Assembly (NCBI GenBank): GCA_030446465.1
Contig: JAUJNI010000002.1
Span: forward strand, 982,467 to 1,037,556
Length of the DNA stretch: 55,090 nucleotides
Direction of reading: 5' to 3'
Origin: Actinomycetota bacterium
Lineage (GTDB): Bacteria; Actinomycetota; CADDZG01; WHSQ01
Positions within the stretch are counted from its first letter, which is position 1. Every line of letters begins with the position of its first letter. The position numbers and the translations under genes are program-made. Of this stretch, positions 9,191 to 20,819 are shown piece after piece. The notes beneath the pieces are model-generated. The model was given only the letters and a program-made list of their open reading frames with translations, did not search any database and was not told the DNA's origin.

Positions 9191-10373
9191 TTAAGCGTCA
9201 TGGTCATCAACTAACCGATAGTGAGGCGCCACCTCGGCGTCGAGGAACCTGGCGATGCCCACTACTTGTTTCTCGACTTCCTCCCGTTGCCCTGGCGTCA
9301 GGCGGACGAACGGGACTACCTGCACCACAACCCGCTCAGCATCCCCGTCGGCGCTCGGTCCCATATTCCGGCGACGAAGCCGTCGATTAGCAGCCACGAA
9401 ACCGCGGCAGGGCCCTCGATCCGTTTTCGGATCGCGCCCCTTGGAGTGGTCCAGCAATGCGGCGACGCGGCTTCGGGCAAAAGGTGATCACGCTCTCTGA
9501 AGCCCATGATGTAGCAGTCGTACTGAGGCAGCAGCCGCACCGACCCTTGCCCGTCGGGCGACCTCGGAGTCGGTACGTAGGAGCCAGGCGCGGCTTGGCC
9601 CTCGACGTCGACCTCCACCAGCTCGTCGTCCGCCCATGCTCTCGAACACCCGGCGACGAGCGTCCGCCGGCCTGAAATGGCGGGAGGTGAACCACTGGGT
9701 GAACTCCCGATGCTTCGTGGTCGCCGGCCCGTAGGCGCCGAGATAACGCCGGGCCACCTCCTCAAGCGCTTCCTGAGGGTCGACCTCGTCCGCCACCCGC
9801 CGATCCACTGATCGGCCCTCACGAAGGTGACCTTGGTGCCCCGAGGGGGGGCCGTGGCACAACTTTCCGGTGAACGTCGCGGGCTCCAAAGAGAGACCCC
9901 CAGCCCGACATCATCCCCTCTCGCGCCGAAGGGCCGACTCGACGGACCACCTCGTCGGCGAGCTCTTCCCTGAGAAGGCAGCGGCCGTCGAGGGCGTCCG
10001 CGATCGCCGCCAGCACCGCCTCGCCCTGCGACGGCTCCAAGTGACCCTCGTACCACTGCTCCCTGGGGCCGACGACCGCACGCCTCGCCGCCATCCACAG
10101 GGCAAGCTCATTGGCCGGATGGAGATGGAGCGTCCCCCGAAGGCTCCAGACCTTCACGAGGCTCCGGCGCTCCCACAGCTCTGCCCGAACCTCCTGCTGC
10201 GTGACGCCGGTGACCCTTGCAGCGATGGACAGCTCGGCGGCCGACATCACCTGGGCGTGGATCCCGCCGACCCCGCTCACCACGTCGACGATCCGGCCGG
10301 GCGCCGCAGGCCCGACCAGGAAGCTCTTGGCCACACGTCGCGCCCGGACCTGATCCCAGGACGCCGACCTCAT
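9191..10373 (-). pseudogene. Winged-helix DNA-binding domain protein (HTH_42 type), multiply frameshifted
   Basis: No single frame spans the gene. Joining pieces from at least three frames gives a typical 390-residue member of the winged-helix family PF06224: RSASWDQVRARRVAKSFLVG at the start, VWSLRGTLHLHPANELALWM, then VTFVRADQWIGGW, EALEEVARRYLGAYGPAT, VRLLPQYDCYIMGFRERDHL, LLIDGFVAGIWDR, and RLTPGQREEVEKQVVGIARF at the end. Breaks lie near 9885, 9845, 9795, 9655 and 9365; the 9845 break is beside a run of seven G. Five breaks could mean true decay, but the residues between them show no loss of conserved positions, so errors in poor-quality sequence are at least as likely. Some relatives unhook DNA crosslinks; most are uncharacterised. 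Confidence 0.68.
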
Positions 10374-10401
10374 CGGGCCGGGAGCACCTCCTTAAGCGAT
10401 G

Positions 10402-12999
<2,598 letters not shown>

Positions 13000-13031
13000 C
13001 GGTTCACTCCTGCTGTTGTATCGTTAGCTTA

Positions 13032-13052
13032 TCTAAGTCTCCTATTGTCAAG
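13032..13052 (-). promoter_or_regulatory. HAIR-like operator in the clpB leader
   Basis: Minus strand reads CTTGACA-N7-ACTTAGA. The right half and the seven-base spacing are identical to the element in front of hsp20, and the left half shares CTTGA. It overlaps the predicted -10 of the clpB promoter, a position where a repressor would block initiation. Assignment to HspR is by family knowledge (clpB and hsp genes are HspR targets in Actinomycetota). Confidence 0.6.
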
Positions 13053-13072
13053 TCTATTCCCGGACTTGTCAA
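13044..13072 (-). promoter_or_regulatory. Probable clpB promoter
   Basis: Minus strand: -35 TTGACA (13067-13072), 17-base spacer, -10 GACAAT (13044-13049, four of six consensus bases). The -35 sits in GTTGACAAGTCC, the same 12-mer as at hsp20. A second TTGACA lies 21 bases downstream and might serve an alternative start. Confidence 0.65.
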
Positions 13073-13153
13073 CGGCGAGGGCAGAAACCGCTCCAGTTTT
13101 CAGAGCGACCGTCTCCATCTAGCCTGGGTCGCCGAACGAGGCGCAGGCGTCGG

Positions 13154-15154
13154 CTAGGTGCGGAGCTGCTGCATGTCGGGGTGGAGCAGCTCGTCGGTCT
13201 TGGACGGGCCCTCGTCCGCGGCGGCGTCTGGCTCCCCGAAGTAGCCGTCCAGCTCTTTCTTTCCGATGCTTTCCTTGTCGAGCAGCAGCACCGCAAGATT
13301 GTCCAGGTCGGCGCGGTGGCCCCGCAGCACGGCCCTCGCCTTGTCCCGTCCCTCTAGCAGGATGGCCTTCACCTCTCGATCGATGGCGACCTCGGTCTCG
13401 TCCGAGACGTCGTCTCCCCTCCTGAAGGCGGGGGAGAGGAAGCGGCCCCCCTGATCGGCGATGTTGATGGGCCCTACCTTTTCCGACATGCCGAACTCCA
13501 TCACCATGCGCCTGGCGATCTCCGTAGCCCTCCTGAGATCGTCCTGGGCCCCCGTAGTGGCGTAGCCGAAGACGAGCTCCTCTGCCGAGCGCCCCCCGAG
13601 AAGGACCGCGATCATGTCCCGCAGCTCGGGCTCCGACATCAGGTAGCGCTCTTCTTCCGGAAGCTGCTGGGTGTAGCCGAGAGCCCCTATGCCGCGCGGA
13701 ATGATCGACACGCGATGCACCGGGTCGGCGTGCTCGACGAAGCGGGCAACCAGCGCGTGCCCGAGCTCGTGGTAGGCCACCAGCCTCCGCTCCTTGTCGC
13801 TAAGCACCTGCGACCTGCGCTCGAGGCCGGCAAACACCCGATCGATCGCCTCCTCGAGGTCCTGCATCCCGACCTGCTCGCGCCCTTTGCGCGCCGCCAG
13901 CAGGGCGCCCTCGTTGATGACGTTGGCCAGCTGCGCGCCGGAGAAGCCAGGCGTTCGTCGGGCCAGGACCTTGAGGTCGGCGTCCGGACCAAGCTTCACG
14001 CTGCGGGCGTGAATGAGAAGGATCTCCTCGCGGCCCTTGATGTCGGGGAGGTTCACCTGGATCTGCCGATCGAAGCGCCCAGGACGCAGCAGCGCGGCGT
14101 CGAGCACCTCGGGGCGGGTCGACGCCGCGACGATGATGACTCCGCTGTTCGGCTCGAAGCCGTCCATCTCCGTCAGGAGCTGCTGGAGGGTCTGCTCCTG
14201 CTCCGAGTGGGAGCCCATCTGGTAACCACCGGCGCTCGAGCGAGCCTGACCGATGGAGTCGATCTCATCGATGAACACGATCGCCGGAGCGCGCTCACGA
14301 GCCTGCTGAAAGAGATCCCTCACTCGGGCGGCCCCCAGGCCCACGAAGAGCTCGACGAACTCGGACGCCGAGATGTAGAAGAAGGGTACCTCGGCCTCGC
14401 CGGCGACCGCCCGCGCCAGCAGCGTCTTTCCGGTGCCGGGGGGGCCTACCAGCAACACTCCCTTGGGGATGCGGGCACCGACCTTGGCGAACTTCTCGGG
14501 CCGCTTCAGGTATTCGACCAGCTCGGTGAGCTCTGCCTCGACCTCGTCGACGCCGGCGACGTCCTGAAAGGTCGTCTTCATGTCCGTCCGGTCGTACAGC
14601 TTGGCCTTGTTCTTGCCGAGCGACAGGGGCCCTCCCGTCCCTCCCAGCGAGTTACGCATCCTGCGCATGAACAAGAAGTAGAGGCCGGCAATCAACAGGA
14701 ACGGGAAGAAGAAGCTGAGCAGCCCCAGCCACGGGCTCGGTTGAGAAGCCGACACTTCGACGTCATTGGCGCGCAGTGTGCGGACCAGCTCGTTGGTCTC
14801 GTAATTGACCGGGATGGTGGTCGTGAACGCCTGCTCGCCCTCGCCATCCTCGGCCGAGAAGACGCCGGTGACCGAGGTCTCGGTGATGTTTGCCTCGGTG
14901 ACCCGTCCCTCCTCCACGAGGTCGAGGAAGGGGGAGAACTCGAGCTCCTCTTGGTCGGGGCCCGCGAACATCTGCACGACCGCAACCAGCACGATCGCCG
15001 CGATGAACCAACCGATCGTGACGTTTCTTTGCCGCTTGGGATCGGGTGCACCCGGCGGTGCCCCGCGGCCCGCAGGACCCGCGTTCCGTCCGGGCCCCCG
15101 CGCGGCTGCATCCCCGCGAGGCTTCAAGGGATTCCTTGGGAAACGGCTGCTCAT
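13154..15154 (-). CDS. ftsH: ATP-dependent zinc metalloprotease FtsH
   Basis: 666 residues from the ATG at 15152-15154 (a GTG three codons upstream is possible; GGTGAG precedes the ATG). Membrane-anchored AAA+ protease that degrades misassembled membrane proteins and regulators. A Pro/Gly-rich cytoplasmic start leads to TM1 (about 47-65), an extracytoplasmic stretch, TM2 (about 145-163), then Walker A GPPGTGKT (near 240), pore motif FVGLGA, and RPGRFDRQI of the second homology region. The zinc site is [10 protein letters not shown] with the third ligand probably in [16 protein letters not shown] instead of the common HEAGH is a mild variant. It is read in the same direction as clpB, with about 150 bases between containing the clpB promoter. 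Confidence 0.96.
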   Translation of the reverse strand: MSSRFPRNPLKPRGDAAARGPGRNAGPAGRGAPPGAPDPKRQRNVTIGWFIAAIVLVAVVQMFAGPDQEELEFSPFLDLVEEGRVTEANITETSVTGVFSAEDGEGEQAFTTTIPVNYETNELVRTLRANDVEVSASQPSPWLGLLSFFFPFLLIAGLYFLFMRRMRNSLGGTGGPLSLGKNKAKLYDRTDMKTTFQDVAGVDEVEAELTELVEYLKRPEKFAKVGARIPKGVLLVGPPGTGKTLLARAVAGEAEVPFFYISASEFVELFVGLGAARVRDLFQQARERAPAIVFIDEIDSIGQARSSAGGYQMGSHSEQEQTLQQLLTEMDGFEPNSGVIIVAASTRPEVLDAALLRPGRFDRQIQVNLPDIKGREEILLIHARSVKLGPDADLKVLARRTPGFSGAQLANVINEGALLAARKGREQVGMQDLEEAIDRVFAGLERRSQVLSDKERRLVAYHELGHALVARFVEHADPVHRVSIIPRGIGALGYTQQLPEEERYLMSEPELRDMIAVLLGGRSAEELVFGYATTGAQDDLRRATEIARRMVMEFGMSEKVGPINIADQGGRFLSPAFRRGDDVSDETEVAIDREVKAILLEGRDKARAVLRGHRADLDNLAVLLLDKESIGKKELDGYFGEPDAAADEGPSKTDELLHPDMQQLRT

Positions 15155-15224
15155 TCGACTCACCCTACCCAGAAAGAGGGCTTACCTCGGAGTGGTTGAC
15201 CGCCGCATAGCGGACAATCTCTGC

Positions 15225-15584
15225 ATGGACGAGAGGCGCACGGTTCTGCTGGTTGGGGGTGACCTGATGGCCCGAGCGCGCCTCGAGGCCGCCGCCCGCG
15301 AGGCGGGGGCCGAGCTGGTTATAGCCTCCCGCGAGACGTTGGAGGCGGAGCTGGTGGAAAACCGCCCGGCCATGGTCGTACTCGACCTCGACGCCGGCGG
15401 CGACCGCTTGCTGGCTGCGCTCGGGAGGGCGCGGGCACGCGGCCTCGTACCGGAGCGAGTGGTCGGTTACTTCTCGCACGTCGACGCCGCACTGGGTCAG
15501 GCGGCGGGTGCGGCAGGGTGCGAGGCGATGCCCCGAGGCAGGTTCTGGAGAAGCCTTGCAGAGCTCCTTCGGGGCGCCGGCTAG
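15225..15584 (+). CDS. Degenerate receiver-like protein
   Basis: 119 residues with the alternating strand-helix pattern of a response-regulator receiver: RTVLLVGGDLMARARLEAAA, then AMVVLDLDAGGDRLLAALGR, RVVGYFSHVD and a final helix. The usual acidic pair after strand 1 is reduced to one Asp, and the strand-3 aspartate position is LDLD. Phosphorylation is therefore doubtful; it may be a pseudo-receiver. It is divergent from ftsH with about 70 bases between starts. The TAG stop overlaps the stop of the zinc-ribbon gene on the other strand in the palindrome CTAG (15581-15584). Function unknown. Confidence 0.7.
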   Translation: MDERRTVLLVGGDLMARARLEAAAREAGAELVIASRETLEAELVENRPAMVVLDLDAGGDRLLAALGRARARGLVPERVVGYFSHVDAALGQAAGAAGCEAMPRGRFWRSLAELLRGAG

Positions 15585-15958
15585 GTCGCCGGCAGCGCGT
15601 CGTCCAACTTGCTCAGCTCTTCCTCGATGAAATGAGCCAGCGAGCGGGCCTCCGTCTCGGGGATGGACAACACGCACTGGGCCTGCTCGCCGTTCCAGAT
15701 GCTGAAGCGCACGTGGTGGCCGGGGATAACGACCGATCCCTCCGGCGTCGAGAAGGTCTGCTCCTTGAGGTAGCAGGACACGCGCAGGAACGCGTTGGCT
15801 GAGTCACGGTCGCTCACCTTGACCCCAGCAAAGAAGCGAGCTCGCTTGACGGGCGCTTGCTCGAGGAGGTGAGTCGGAAGGCCGTGCCCGCACCGGACGC
15901 AATAGGCATGGTCGATGGGCTGCTGAAGCCTGCAAGAGGGACAGAAGATCCGTTCCAT
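15581..15958 (-). CDS. Zinc-ribbon protein of unknown function
   Basis: 125 residues. An N-terminal zinc ribbon (FCPSCRLQQPIDHAYCVRCG, residues 5-24) is followed by a beta-rich domain of about 90 residues ending in a helix (TEARSLAHFIEEELSKLDDA). GGGGAGG lies about five bases before the ATG. It is 55 bases downstream of ggt on the same strand and may share its transcript. I do not recognise the C-terminal domain. Confidence 0.7.
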   Translation of the reverse strand: MERIFCPSCRLQQPIDHAYCVRCGHGLPTHLLEQAPVKRARFFAGVKVSDRDSANAFLRVSCYLKEQTFSTPEGSVVIPGHHVRFSIWNGEQAQCVLSIPETEARSLAHFIEEELSKLDDALPAT

Positions 15959-16013
15959 GGCACCTCCCCTGATGCGACCCGTGTCGCTTCACCCTACCGC
16001 CCTGGATCGCAGC

Positions 16014-17789
16014 TCAACGCCCGGCCGCGTAGCCCTGCATCCCTCTCGGGTTGGCGGCGGCCTTGAGGAAGCCGGTCGCATGATCGACGCCCGCGGCGCT
16101 GACACGGCCGAGAGACCAGTCGTCCTCGACCGCGAGCCGGTGCCCGCGCCGCCTCAGCTCGTCGAGAGCTCGATCGCCGACGCGTGGCTCGATGACGAGC
16201 TCCCCAGGAGTGGCGGCGCGTGGATAAAAAGAGCTCGGGAAGTGGGTCGTGTGCCAGGTCGGTTGGTCGATGGCCTCCTGGAGGTTCATCCCAAAGTGGA
16301 CGTGGGCCAAGAAGAAGTTGAGCGTCCATTGATCCTGGGAGTCGCCTCCTGGGGTGCCAAAGGCGAGGTAGGGCCTGCCATTCCTGAAGGCCAGCGAAGG
16401 GGACAAGGTCGTGCGCGGGCGCTTGCCGGGGGCCAGGCTGTTGGGCAGGCCCTCCTGGAGCCAGAACATCTGGGCACGCGTGCCCAGGGGAAAGCCGAGG
16501 CCCGGCACGACCGGAGAGCTCTGGAGCCAGGCCCCGCTCGGTGTCGCGGCGACCATGTTCCCGTGACGATCCACGACGTCGACGTGGCAGGTGTCTCTCG
16601 ACGGCTCCCGCAGCGAGGCGAAGGTGGGCTCTCCCGAACCGGCCGAGATGGTATCCACGGAGGGAATCTCCGGGAGCACGGGCGTCCTGCCTCCGGGCGA
16701 ACCGGGACGGAGATCGAGCCCTGCCTCATTGCCGATCAAGCCCCGTCGCTCGTCGGCGTAGCCGCGAGAGAGCAGGCCCTCCAGCGGGACCTCGGCGAAG
16801 CGCGGGTCCCCGTAATGCGCCTCCCGGTCGGCAAACGCGAGCTTGGCGCACTCGACGATCGTGTGGATGTAGTCGCCGCTGTTATGTCCCATGGCAGGCA
16901 GATCGAAGCCTTCGAGAAGCTTGAGCTGCTGCAGAAACACGGGGCCCTGGCCCCACGCACCCGTCTTGAACACCCGGTAGCCGTGATAGTCGGTGGCAAC
17001 CGGCGCCTCAACCCCGGCCGACCAGCCCGCCAAGTCGTTGCCGGTCAGCAGCCCTTTGTGCCGGGTGCCCGTCGAGTCCATGACCTCGGCCGCCCCAACG
17101 AACCTGTCGATCGCGTCGGCCACGAAGCCCTCGTAGAAGGCTTTCCTGGCGGCGTCGATCTGGCGATCCCTGCCGGCCCCGGCGGCCTCTGCCTCGGCAA
17201 GGATGCGCGCGTAGGTATCGGCCACAACCGTGTTCTTGAAGCGGGACCCCGGTCTCGGGGGCCCGTCTCCGGTGAGGTAGACCGAAGCCGAGGACGTCCA
17301 CTCGTTGCGAAACAGCTGCTCCACGCCGCGGATCGCATCGCTTATCCGAGACAGCACCGGGTAGCCCTTGTCCGCCAATTCGATTGCAGGCGACATGACG
17401 TCACGGAGCGGCAGGCTTCCGAACTCCTGCAGCAACCTCATCCATCCACCGAAAGCGGATGGGACGCATGCGGGAAGAAGACCCGTGCCCGGGATGAGCC
17501 CTAGGCCCAAGCCCTCGAAGTGCTCGATCGTGGCGGTTGCCGGGGCCGGCCCCTGGCCGTCGATCACGAGCACCTGGTCCCGCGCCGCGCTGTAGAGGAT
17601 GATCGGCGCCTCTCCCCCGGGGCCGTTCAGGTGAGGCTCGACCACCTGGAGCACAAGACCAGCGCCGACCGCTGCATCGAAGGCGTTGCCGCCTTTCTCT
17701 AGTATCGCCATCCCTGTTGCCGACGCTAGCCAGTGGGTTGAAGCAACCATCCCAAAGTCCCCGAGCAGCTCCGGGCGCGTAGTGAACAT
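16014..17789 (-). CDS. ggt: Gamma-glutamyltransferase family hydrolase
   Basis: 591 residues from the ATG at 17787-17789, preceded by AAGGAGAG; longer in-frame extension upstream lacks family similarity and overlaps the YihY gene. An N-terminal nucleophile hydrolase that self-cleaves and transfers or hydrolyses gamma-glutamyl groups such as that of glutathione. The start of the mature small subunit should be the Thr in SRDTCHVDVVDRHGNMVAAT; most homologues have Thr-Thr-His there, here Thr-Cys-His. Other family blocks: LEKGGNAFDAAVGAGLVL, HLNGPGGEAPIILY, AFADREAHYGDPRF, RTTLSPSLAF and GTPGGDSQDQ. I see no clear signal peptide, so it may be cytoplasmic, as in many divergent GGT-like proteins. 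Confidence 0.9.
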   Translation of the reverse strand: MFTTRPELLGDFGMVASTHWLASATGMAILEKGGNAFDAAVGAGLVLQVVEPHLNGPGGEAPIILYSAARDQVLVIDGQGPAPATATIEHFEGLGLGLIPGTGLLPACVPSAFGGWMRLLQEFGSLPLRDVMSPAIELADKGYPVLSRISDAIRGVEQLFRNEWTSSASVYLTGDGPPRPGSRFKNTVVADTYARILAEAEAAGAGRDRQIDAARKAFYEGFVADAIDRFVGAAEVMDSTGTRHKGLLTGNDLAGWSAGVEAPVATDYHGYRVFKTGAWGQGPVFLQQLKLLEGFDLPAMGHNSGDYIHTIVECAKLAFADREAHYGDPRFAEVPLEGLLSRGYADERRGLIGNEAGLDLRPGSPGGRTPVLPEIPSVDTISAGSGEPTFASLREPSRDTCHVDVVDRHGNMVAATPSGAWLQSSPVVPGLGFPLGTRAQMFWLQEGLPNSLAPGKRPRTTLSPSLAFRNGRPYLAFGTPGGDSQDQWTLNFFLAHVHFGMNLQEAIDQPTWHTTHFPSSFYPRAATPGELVIEPRVGDRALDELRRRGHRLAVEDDWSLGRVSAAGVDHATGFLKAAANPRGMQGYAAGR

Positions 17790-17802
17790 GGCTCTCCTTC
17801 GC

Positions 17803-18606
17803 TCAGTCCTGTGAGTCCACTGCGACTTTGAAACCGATGAGAACCAAGAGGTTTGACGTGAAGAGCCACAGCGCCAGCAGCACAATGCCCGCCAATCCGC
17901 TGGTCGCATAGTGCTCTTTGAAATTGGCGCCAACGTTCAGGTAGATGGTGAAGCCGAGAGACAGCAGCGACATTCCGGTAGCCGCGACCAAGGTGCCTCG
18001 TAGCATCGAGCGCCACGGGAGCCGTTCTCGAGGAAAGATGCGATAGATCAACATGACGCCGATGGAGGCACCTGCGAAACCAGCCAAGAGACCGAGGACC
18101 CATCCGATAACCAGGCCGATTCCCTCCTCCCCCAGAACGGCGGTGCCCGCGTAGGAGCTCACCAAGCCCCCGATGACCAGAGTGGGGAACAGCACGAACA
18201 CTGCGAGAGCCCTGCCCTTCAGACCCTTGAGCTTCCGGTCCGGGTGGGTGGACAACCTGTCGAACGCCCTCACCAGCCCCGCGCCGTAGGAGCTGGCGGG
18301 CCAGATCGCTGCGACGATGGATACGAAACCGATGTGGGAGCCGAGCTTGGCTACCTCCGTGAGGGCCCGATCGGCTCCGATGCTTGGGGGGGCCACTCTC
18401 TCGAGGGCCTGTGCGAAGTGCTGAATGCGTTCGTCTCCCAAGATCGCGCTCGTAATCCACATGACCACGATCACAACCGGGGCTATCGACACCAGGGCGT
18501 AGAAGGCGAGCCCTGCGGCGAACAAGGGGAGATCCTCGTCGCCGTCCCTGCCGAGCAGGCGCCGCAGATCAGGAAGGTGGATCTTGGTCCTCGTTGCGGT
18601 CACCAT
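17803..18606 (-). CDS. YihY/BrkB family membrane protein
   Basis: 267 residues, six predicted membrane helices. The first follows the family pattern DLPLFAAGLAFYALVSIAPV; later SIVAAIWPASSYGAGLVRAF and the IYRIFPRERLPWRSMLRGTL loop are characteristic. Once called ribonuclease BN, the family is now regarded as integral membrane proteins of unproved function. The stop is 13 bases before the ggt start, so the two are probably cotranscribed. ATG start. Confidence 0.87.
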   Translation of the reverse strand: MVTATRTKIHLPDLRRLLGRDGDEDLPLFAAGLAFYALVSIAPVVIVVMWITSAILGDERIQHFAQALERVAPPSIGADRALTEVAKLGSHIGFVSIVAAIWPASSYGAGLVRAFDRLSTHPDRKLKGLKGRALAVFVLFPTLVIGGLVSSYAGTAVLGEEGIGLVIGWVLGLLAGFAGASIGVMLIYRIFPRERLPWRSMLRGTLVAATGMSLLSLGFTIYLNVGANFKEHYATSGLAGIVLLALWLFTSNLLVLIGFKVAVDSQD

Positions 18607-18767
18607 GAGGGAGCACTATCGCGCCGTCACCGCCGGCGCGTTGCCGCATGTGCCCATGTCAATCTAGGGAGATGCCCGTCGCGAAACCCACGTCCGGGAG
18701 CCTGCCCTTCTAGCTTCGAGGACTCCAGGCTTAGAGGAAGCTTCTTTACCTCTAGCAAGGAGAACAG

Positions 18768-20225
18768 ATGAGCTCACTTGGCGAGCTGGTGGAACAGACG
18801 CCCCAAACCAGAGACCGCTACGTTGATTTCTTGAGAGCCTTCAGCATCACGGTGGTCGTGCTGGGACACTGGTTGCTTGCCGTAGTGGTGTGGGAGCCGG
18901 GCCACATCTCGGGAGACAGCGCGCTCGACCTGATCCCCCCCACGCGAGCCTTGACGTGGATCTTGCAAGTAATGCCGCTGTTCTTCTTCGTCGGGGGCTT
19001 TGCCAACTACAAGACCGCGCAAGCGATAGCCCGGCGCGGTGGCAACTACACAGAGTTCCTTCACGGCCGCGTGACCCGGTTGATGCGCCCCACCGCCGCA
19101 TTCGTAGCAGTGTGGATCGTCCTTGCGCCGCTACTCGACCGCTTCTTCCATGTCCCGGCCGATGTGCTGACTCCGGCGACGCAGCTGGTCGGCGTGCCAC
19201 TGTGGTTCCTGGTCGTCTATCTCGCCGTCATCGCAGCCACCCCCGCGATGCTCGAGCTTCACCGCCGCTACCGAGGGCTCGTCCCGGTGAGCATGGTCGC
19301 CGGGGTGGCCCTGATCGACCTCGCTCGGCTGACCCTCGACGTTCCTTACATCGGGCTGCTGAACTTCGCGCTGGTGTGGCTCTTCGGGCACCAGCTGGGC
19401 TTCTTCTACGCCGACGGGACCTTCGAGCGTCTCGGTAGAGGCTTCTTTGCAACCATGGCGGCAACCGGCCTCGTGGCAGTGGCGGTCCTGACCTTGGCCG
19501 GTCCCTATTCGCCGAGCATGGTCGGGGTGTCCGACGGCAAGGTCTCGAACAACTCCCCGCCGAGCATCTGTCTCATTGCCCTGACGGCATGGCTGGTGGC
19601 ATTGGCCATGCTGCTGCGCCCCTACGTCTCCAGGTGGCTTCAACGACGAAGGCCGTGGAGCGCAGTGATCGGCCTCAACTCGGTGATCATGACTGCGTTC
19701 CTGTGGCACTTCACTGCCTTGCTGCTCGTCGTTGTGATCGTGTACCCGATGGGGTGGCCGCAGCCGGACGCAGGAAGTGCGCTGTGGTGGGCGCTCAGGC
19801 CGGCATGGATCGCGCTGCTCGTTGCCTTCCTGGTCCCCCTAGTCGCCTTGTTCGGACGCTACGAACGTCCCGACCTCGGCCCCCAGAAGCAGCCCCCGCC
19901 TGCACGCCTGGCCTGGCGCGGGCTTGCTCTCCGAATAGGAGCGATGCCGGCCTCGGCAGCCACGGCCCTGGCTCTGGGGGGCGTCTTCCTTCTGGTAATC
20001 GGCATGCATGGGTTCGCGGTGGCCGGCTTTTCTGGGGTTCCTTCTCCAGGGACCGACACTGCAGTGGTCCGGGGAGTCGAGCCGTGGCAGAACGCGCTTC
20101 TTCTCTTTATCGGCTGGGGGTTGATAACGGGGGCCGCACGCCATCGGGCCACGGCTCCGAACCGGGTCACCGCAGCCGAGTCGGCCCTCCAACGTCCACT
20201 GGACGTCTACCCACCGTTCCCGTAG
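18768..20225 (+). CDS. Acyltransferase family 3 (OafA/YrhL-like) membrane protein
   Basis: 485 residues with about ten membrane helices. The start RDRYVDFLRAFSITVVVLGH carries the conserved Asp and His of acyltransferase-3 proteins, and FFFVGGFANYKT and GRVTRLMRP match the next blocks. These enzymes O-acylate sugars, peptidoglycan or lipids at the membrane. AAGGAG lies five bases before the ATG, and a small inverted repeat (TAGAGG/CCTCTA, 18732-18754) precedes it. The substrate cannot be read from sequence. Confidence 0.88.
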   Translation: MSSLGELVEQTPQTRDRYVDFLRAFSITVVVLGHWLLAVVVWEPGHISGDSALDLIPPTRALTWILQVMPLFFFVGGFANYKTAQAIARRGGNYTEFLHGRVTRLMRPTAAFVAVWIVLAPLLDRFFHVPADVLTPATQLVGVPLWFLVVYLAVIAATPAMLELHRRYRGLVPVSMVAGVALIDLARLTLDVPYIGLLNFALVWLFGHQLGFFYADGTFERLGRGFFATMAATGLVAVAVLTLAGPYSPSMVGVSDGKVSNNSPPSICLIALTAWLVALAMLLRPYVSRWLQRRRPWSAVIGLNSVIMTAFLWHFTALLLVVVIVYPMGWPQPDAGSALWWALRPAWIALLVAFLVPLVALFGRYERPDLGPQKQPPPARLAWRGLALRIGAMPASAATALALGGVFLLVIGMHGFAVAGFSGVPSPGTDTAVVRGVEPWQNALLLFIGWGLITGAARHRATAPNRVTAAESALQRPLDVYPPFP

Positions 20226-20299
20226 GTCAACGTCCTTTGGACAAGAAACTGTCGGTGCTCGAAGCTGCTCTCGAGGGCTAGGCCCTTATTCCAGCAGAG

Positions 20300-20653
20300 T
20301 CACATGCTGAGTAGCCGCCCAAGAGCCAGCCTCCTTTCTGAGCGGGCGAGTAGGAGTGCTGAGCGCGCAACCTGCTCAGTTACTCCCTCAAAGAAGTCCA
20401 ATCCGAAGCCATTGAGCGAGACCACCTCCGCCGCCCTGTTGTCTACTCGAATATGAACGCCATCAAGCGACGCTTGGACCTGTTCGTTCCTTAACTCTGT
20501 CGAGCCATCTTCATGGCAGACGATGTCGAGGCGTGTAGGGATTCCGCCCGATGGTGATTGAACAGCTCGAGAGACCGTCGCCTCGGGACTCCCGCATGAA
20601 CCGAGCACGGCCGGCCAGATCATCAGGGCAACCCACATTCGTCTCACCGACAT
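20300..20653 (-). CDS. Putative small lipoprotein
   Basis: 117 residues from the ATG at 20651-20653; the open frame extends upstream but without coding character. A positively charged start, hydrophobic segment and lipobox (WVALMIWPAVLGSCGS, Cys about residue 20) predict a lipoprotein. The mature part contains short hydrophilic strands (LDIVCHEDGSTELR, VHIRVDNRAAEVVSLNGFG) that resemble a small beta domain. I see no strong ribosome-binding site. It lies between the acyltransferase and the divergent sigma-like gene. Not recognised. Confidence 0.5.
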   Translation of the reverse strand: MSVRRMWVALMIWPAVLGSCGSPEATVSRAVQSPSGGIPTRLDIVCHEDGSTELRNEQVQASLDGVHIRVDNRAAEVVSLNGFGLDFFEGVTEQVARSALLLARSERRLALGRLLSM

Positions 20654-20819
20654 TTTTCGACTGATACAGGCCCACTCGCTGTTCCCTCCCGCTCTCTTAG
20701 GTGGACACAGTTGCATACTTGACGCCAGTCGAGTGTGCGTCTCCTGTCTCCCGGTCCAGAGGCTCCGGCGCCGGGGTTCGGGGGCCACGCAACACTGGTA
20801 AACGCCTTCGAGGCGGGGG

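Noticed and set aside
13715-15199. 494-codon open frame on the plus strand across ftsH
   Set aside because: It is antisense to intact ftsH, follows its codon pattern and has no domain; a GC-rich shadow frame.
15957-17504. 515-codon plus-strand frame opposite ggt
   Set aside because: Same reason: ggt has all family motifs on the minus strand.
18732-18754. Hairpin TAGAGG/CCTCTA before the acyltransferase gene as riboswitch or terminator
   Set aside because: Six-base stem with large loop only, no T tract and no known riboswitch features.
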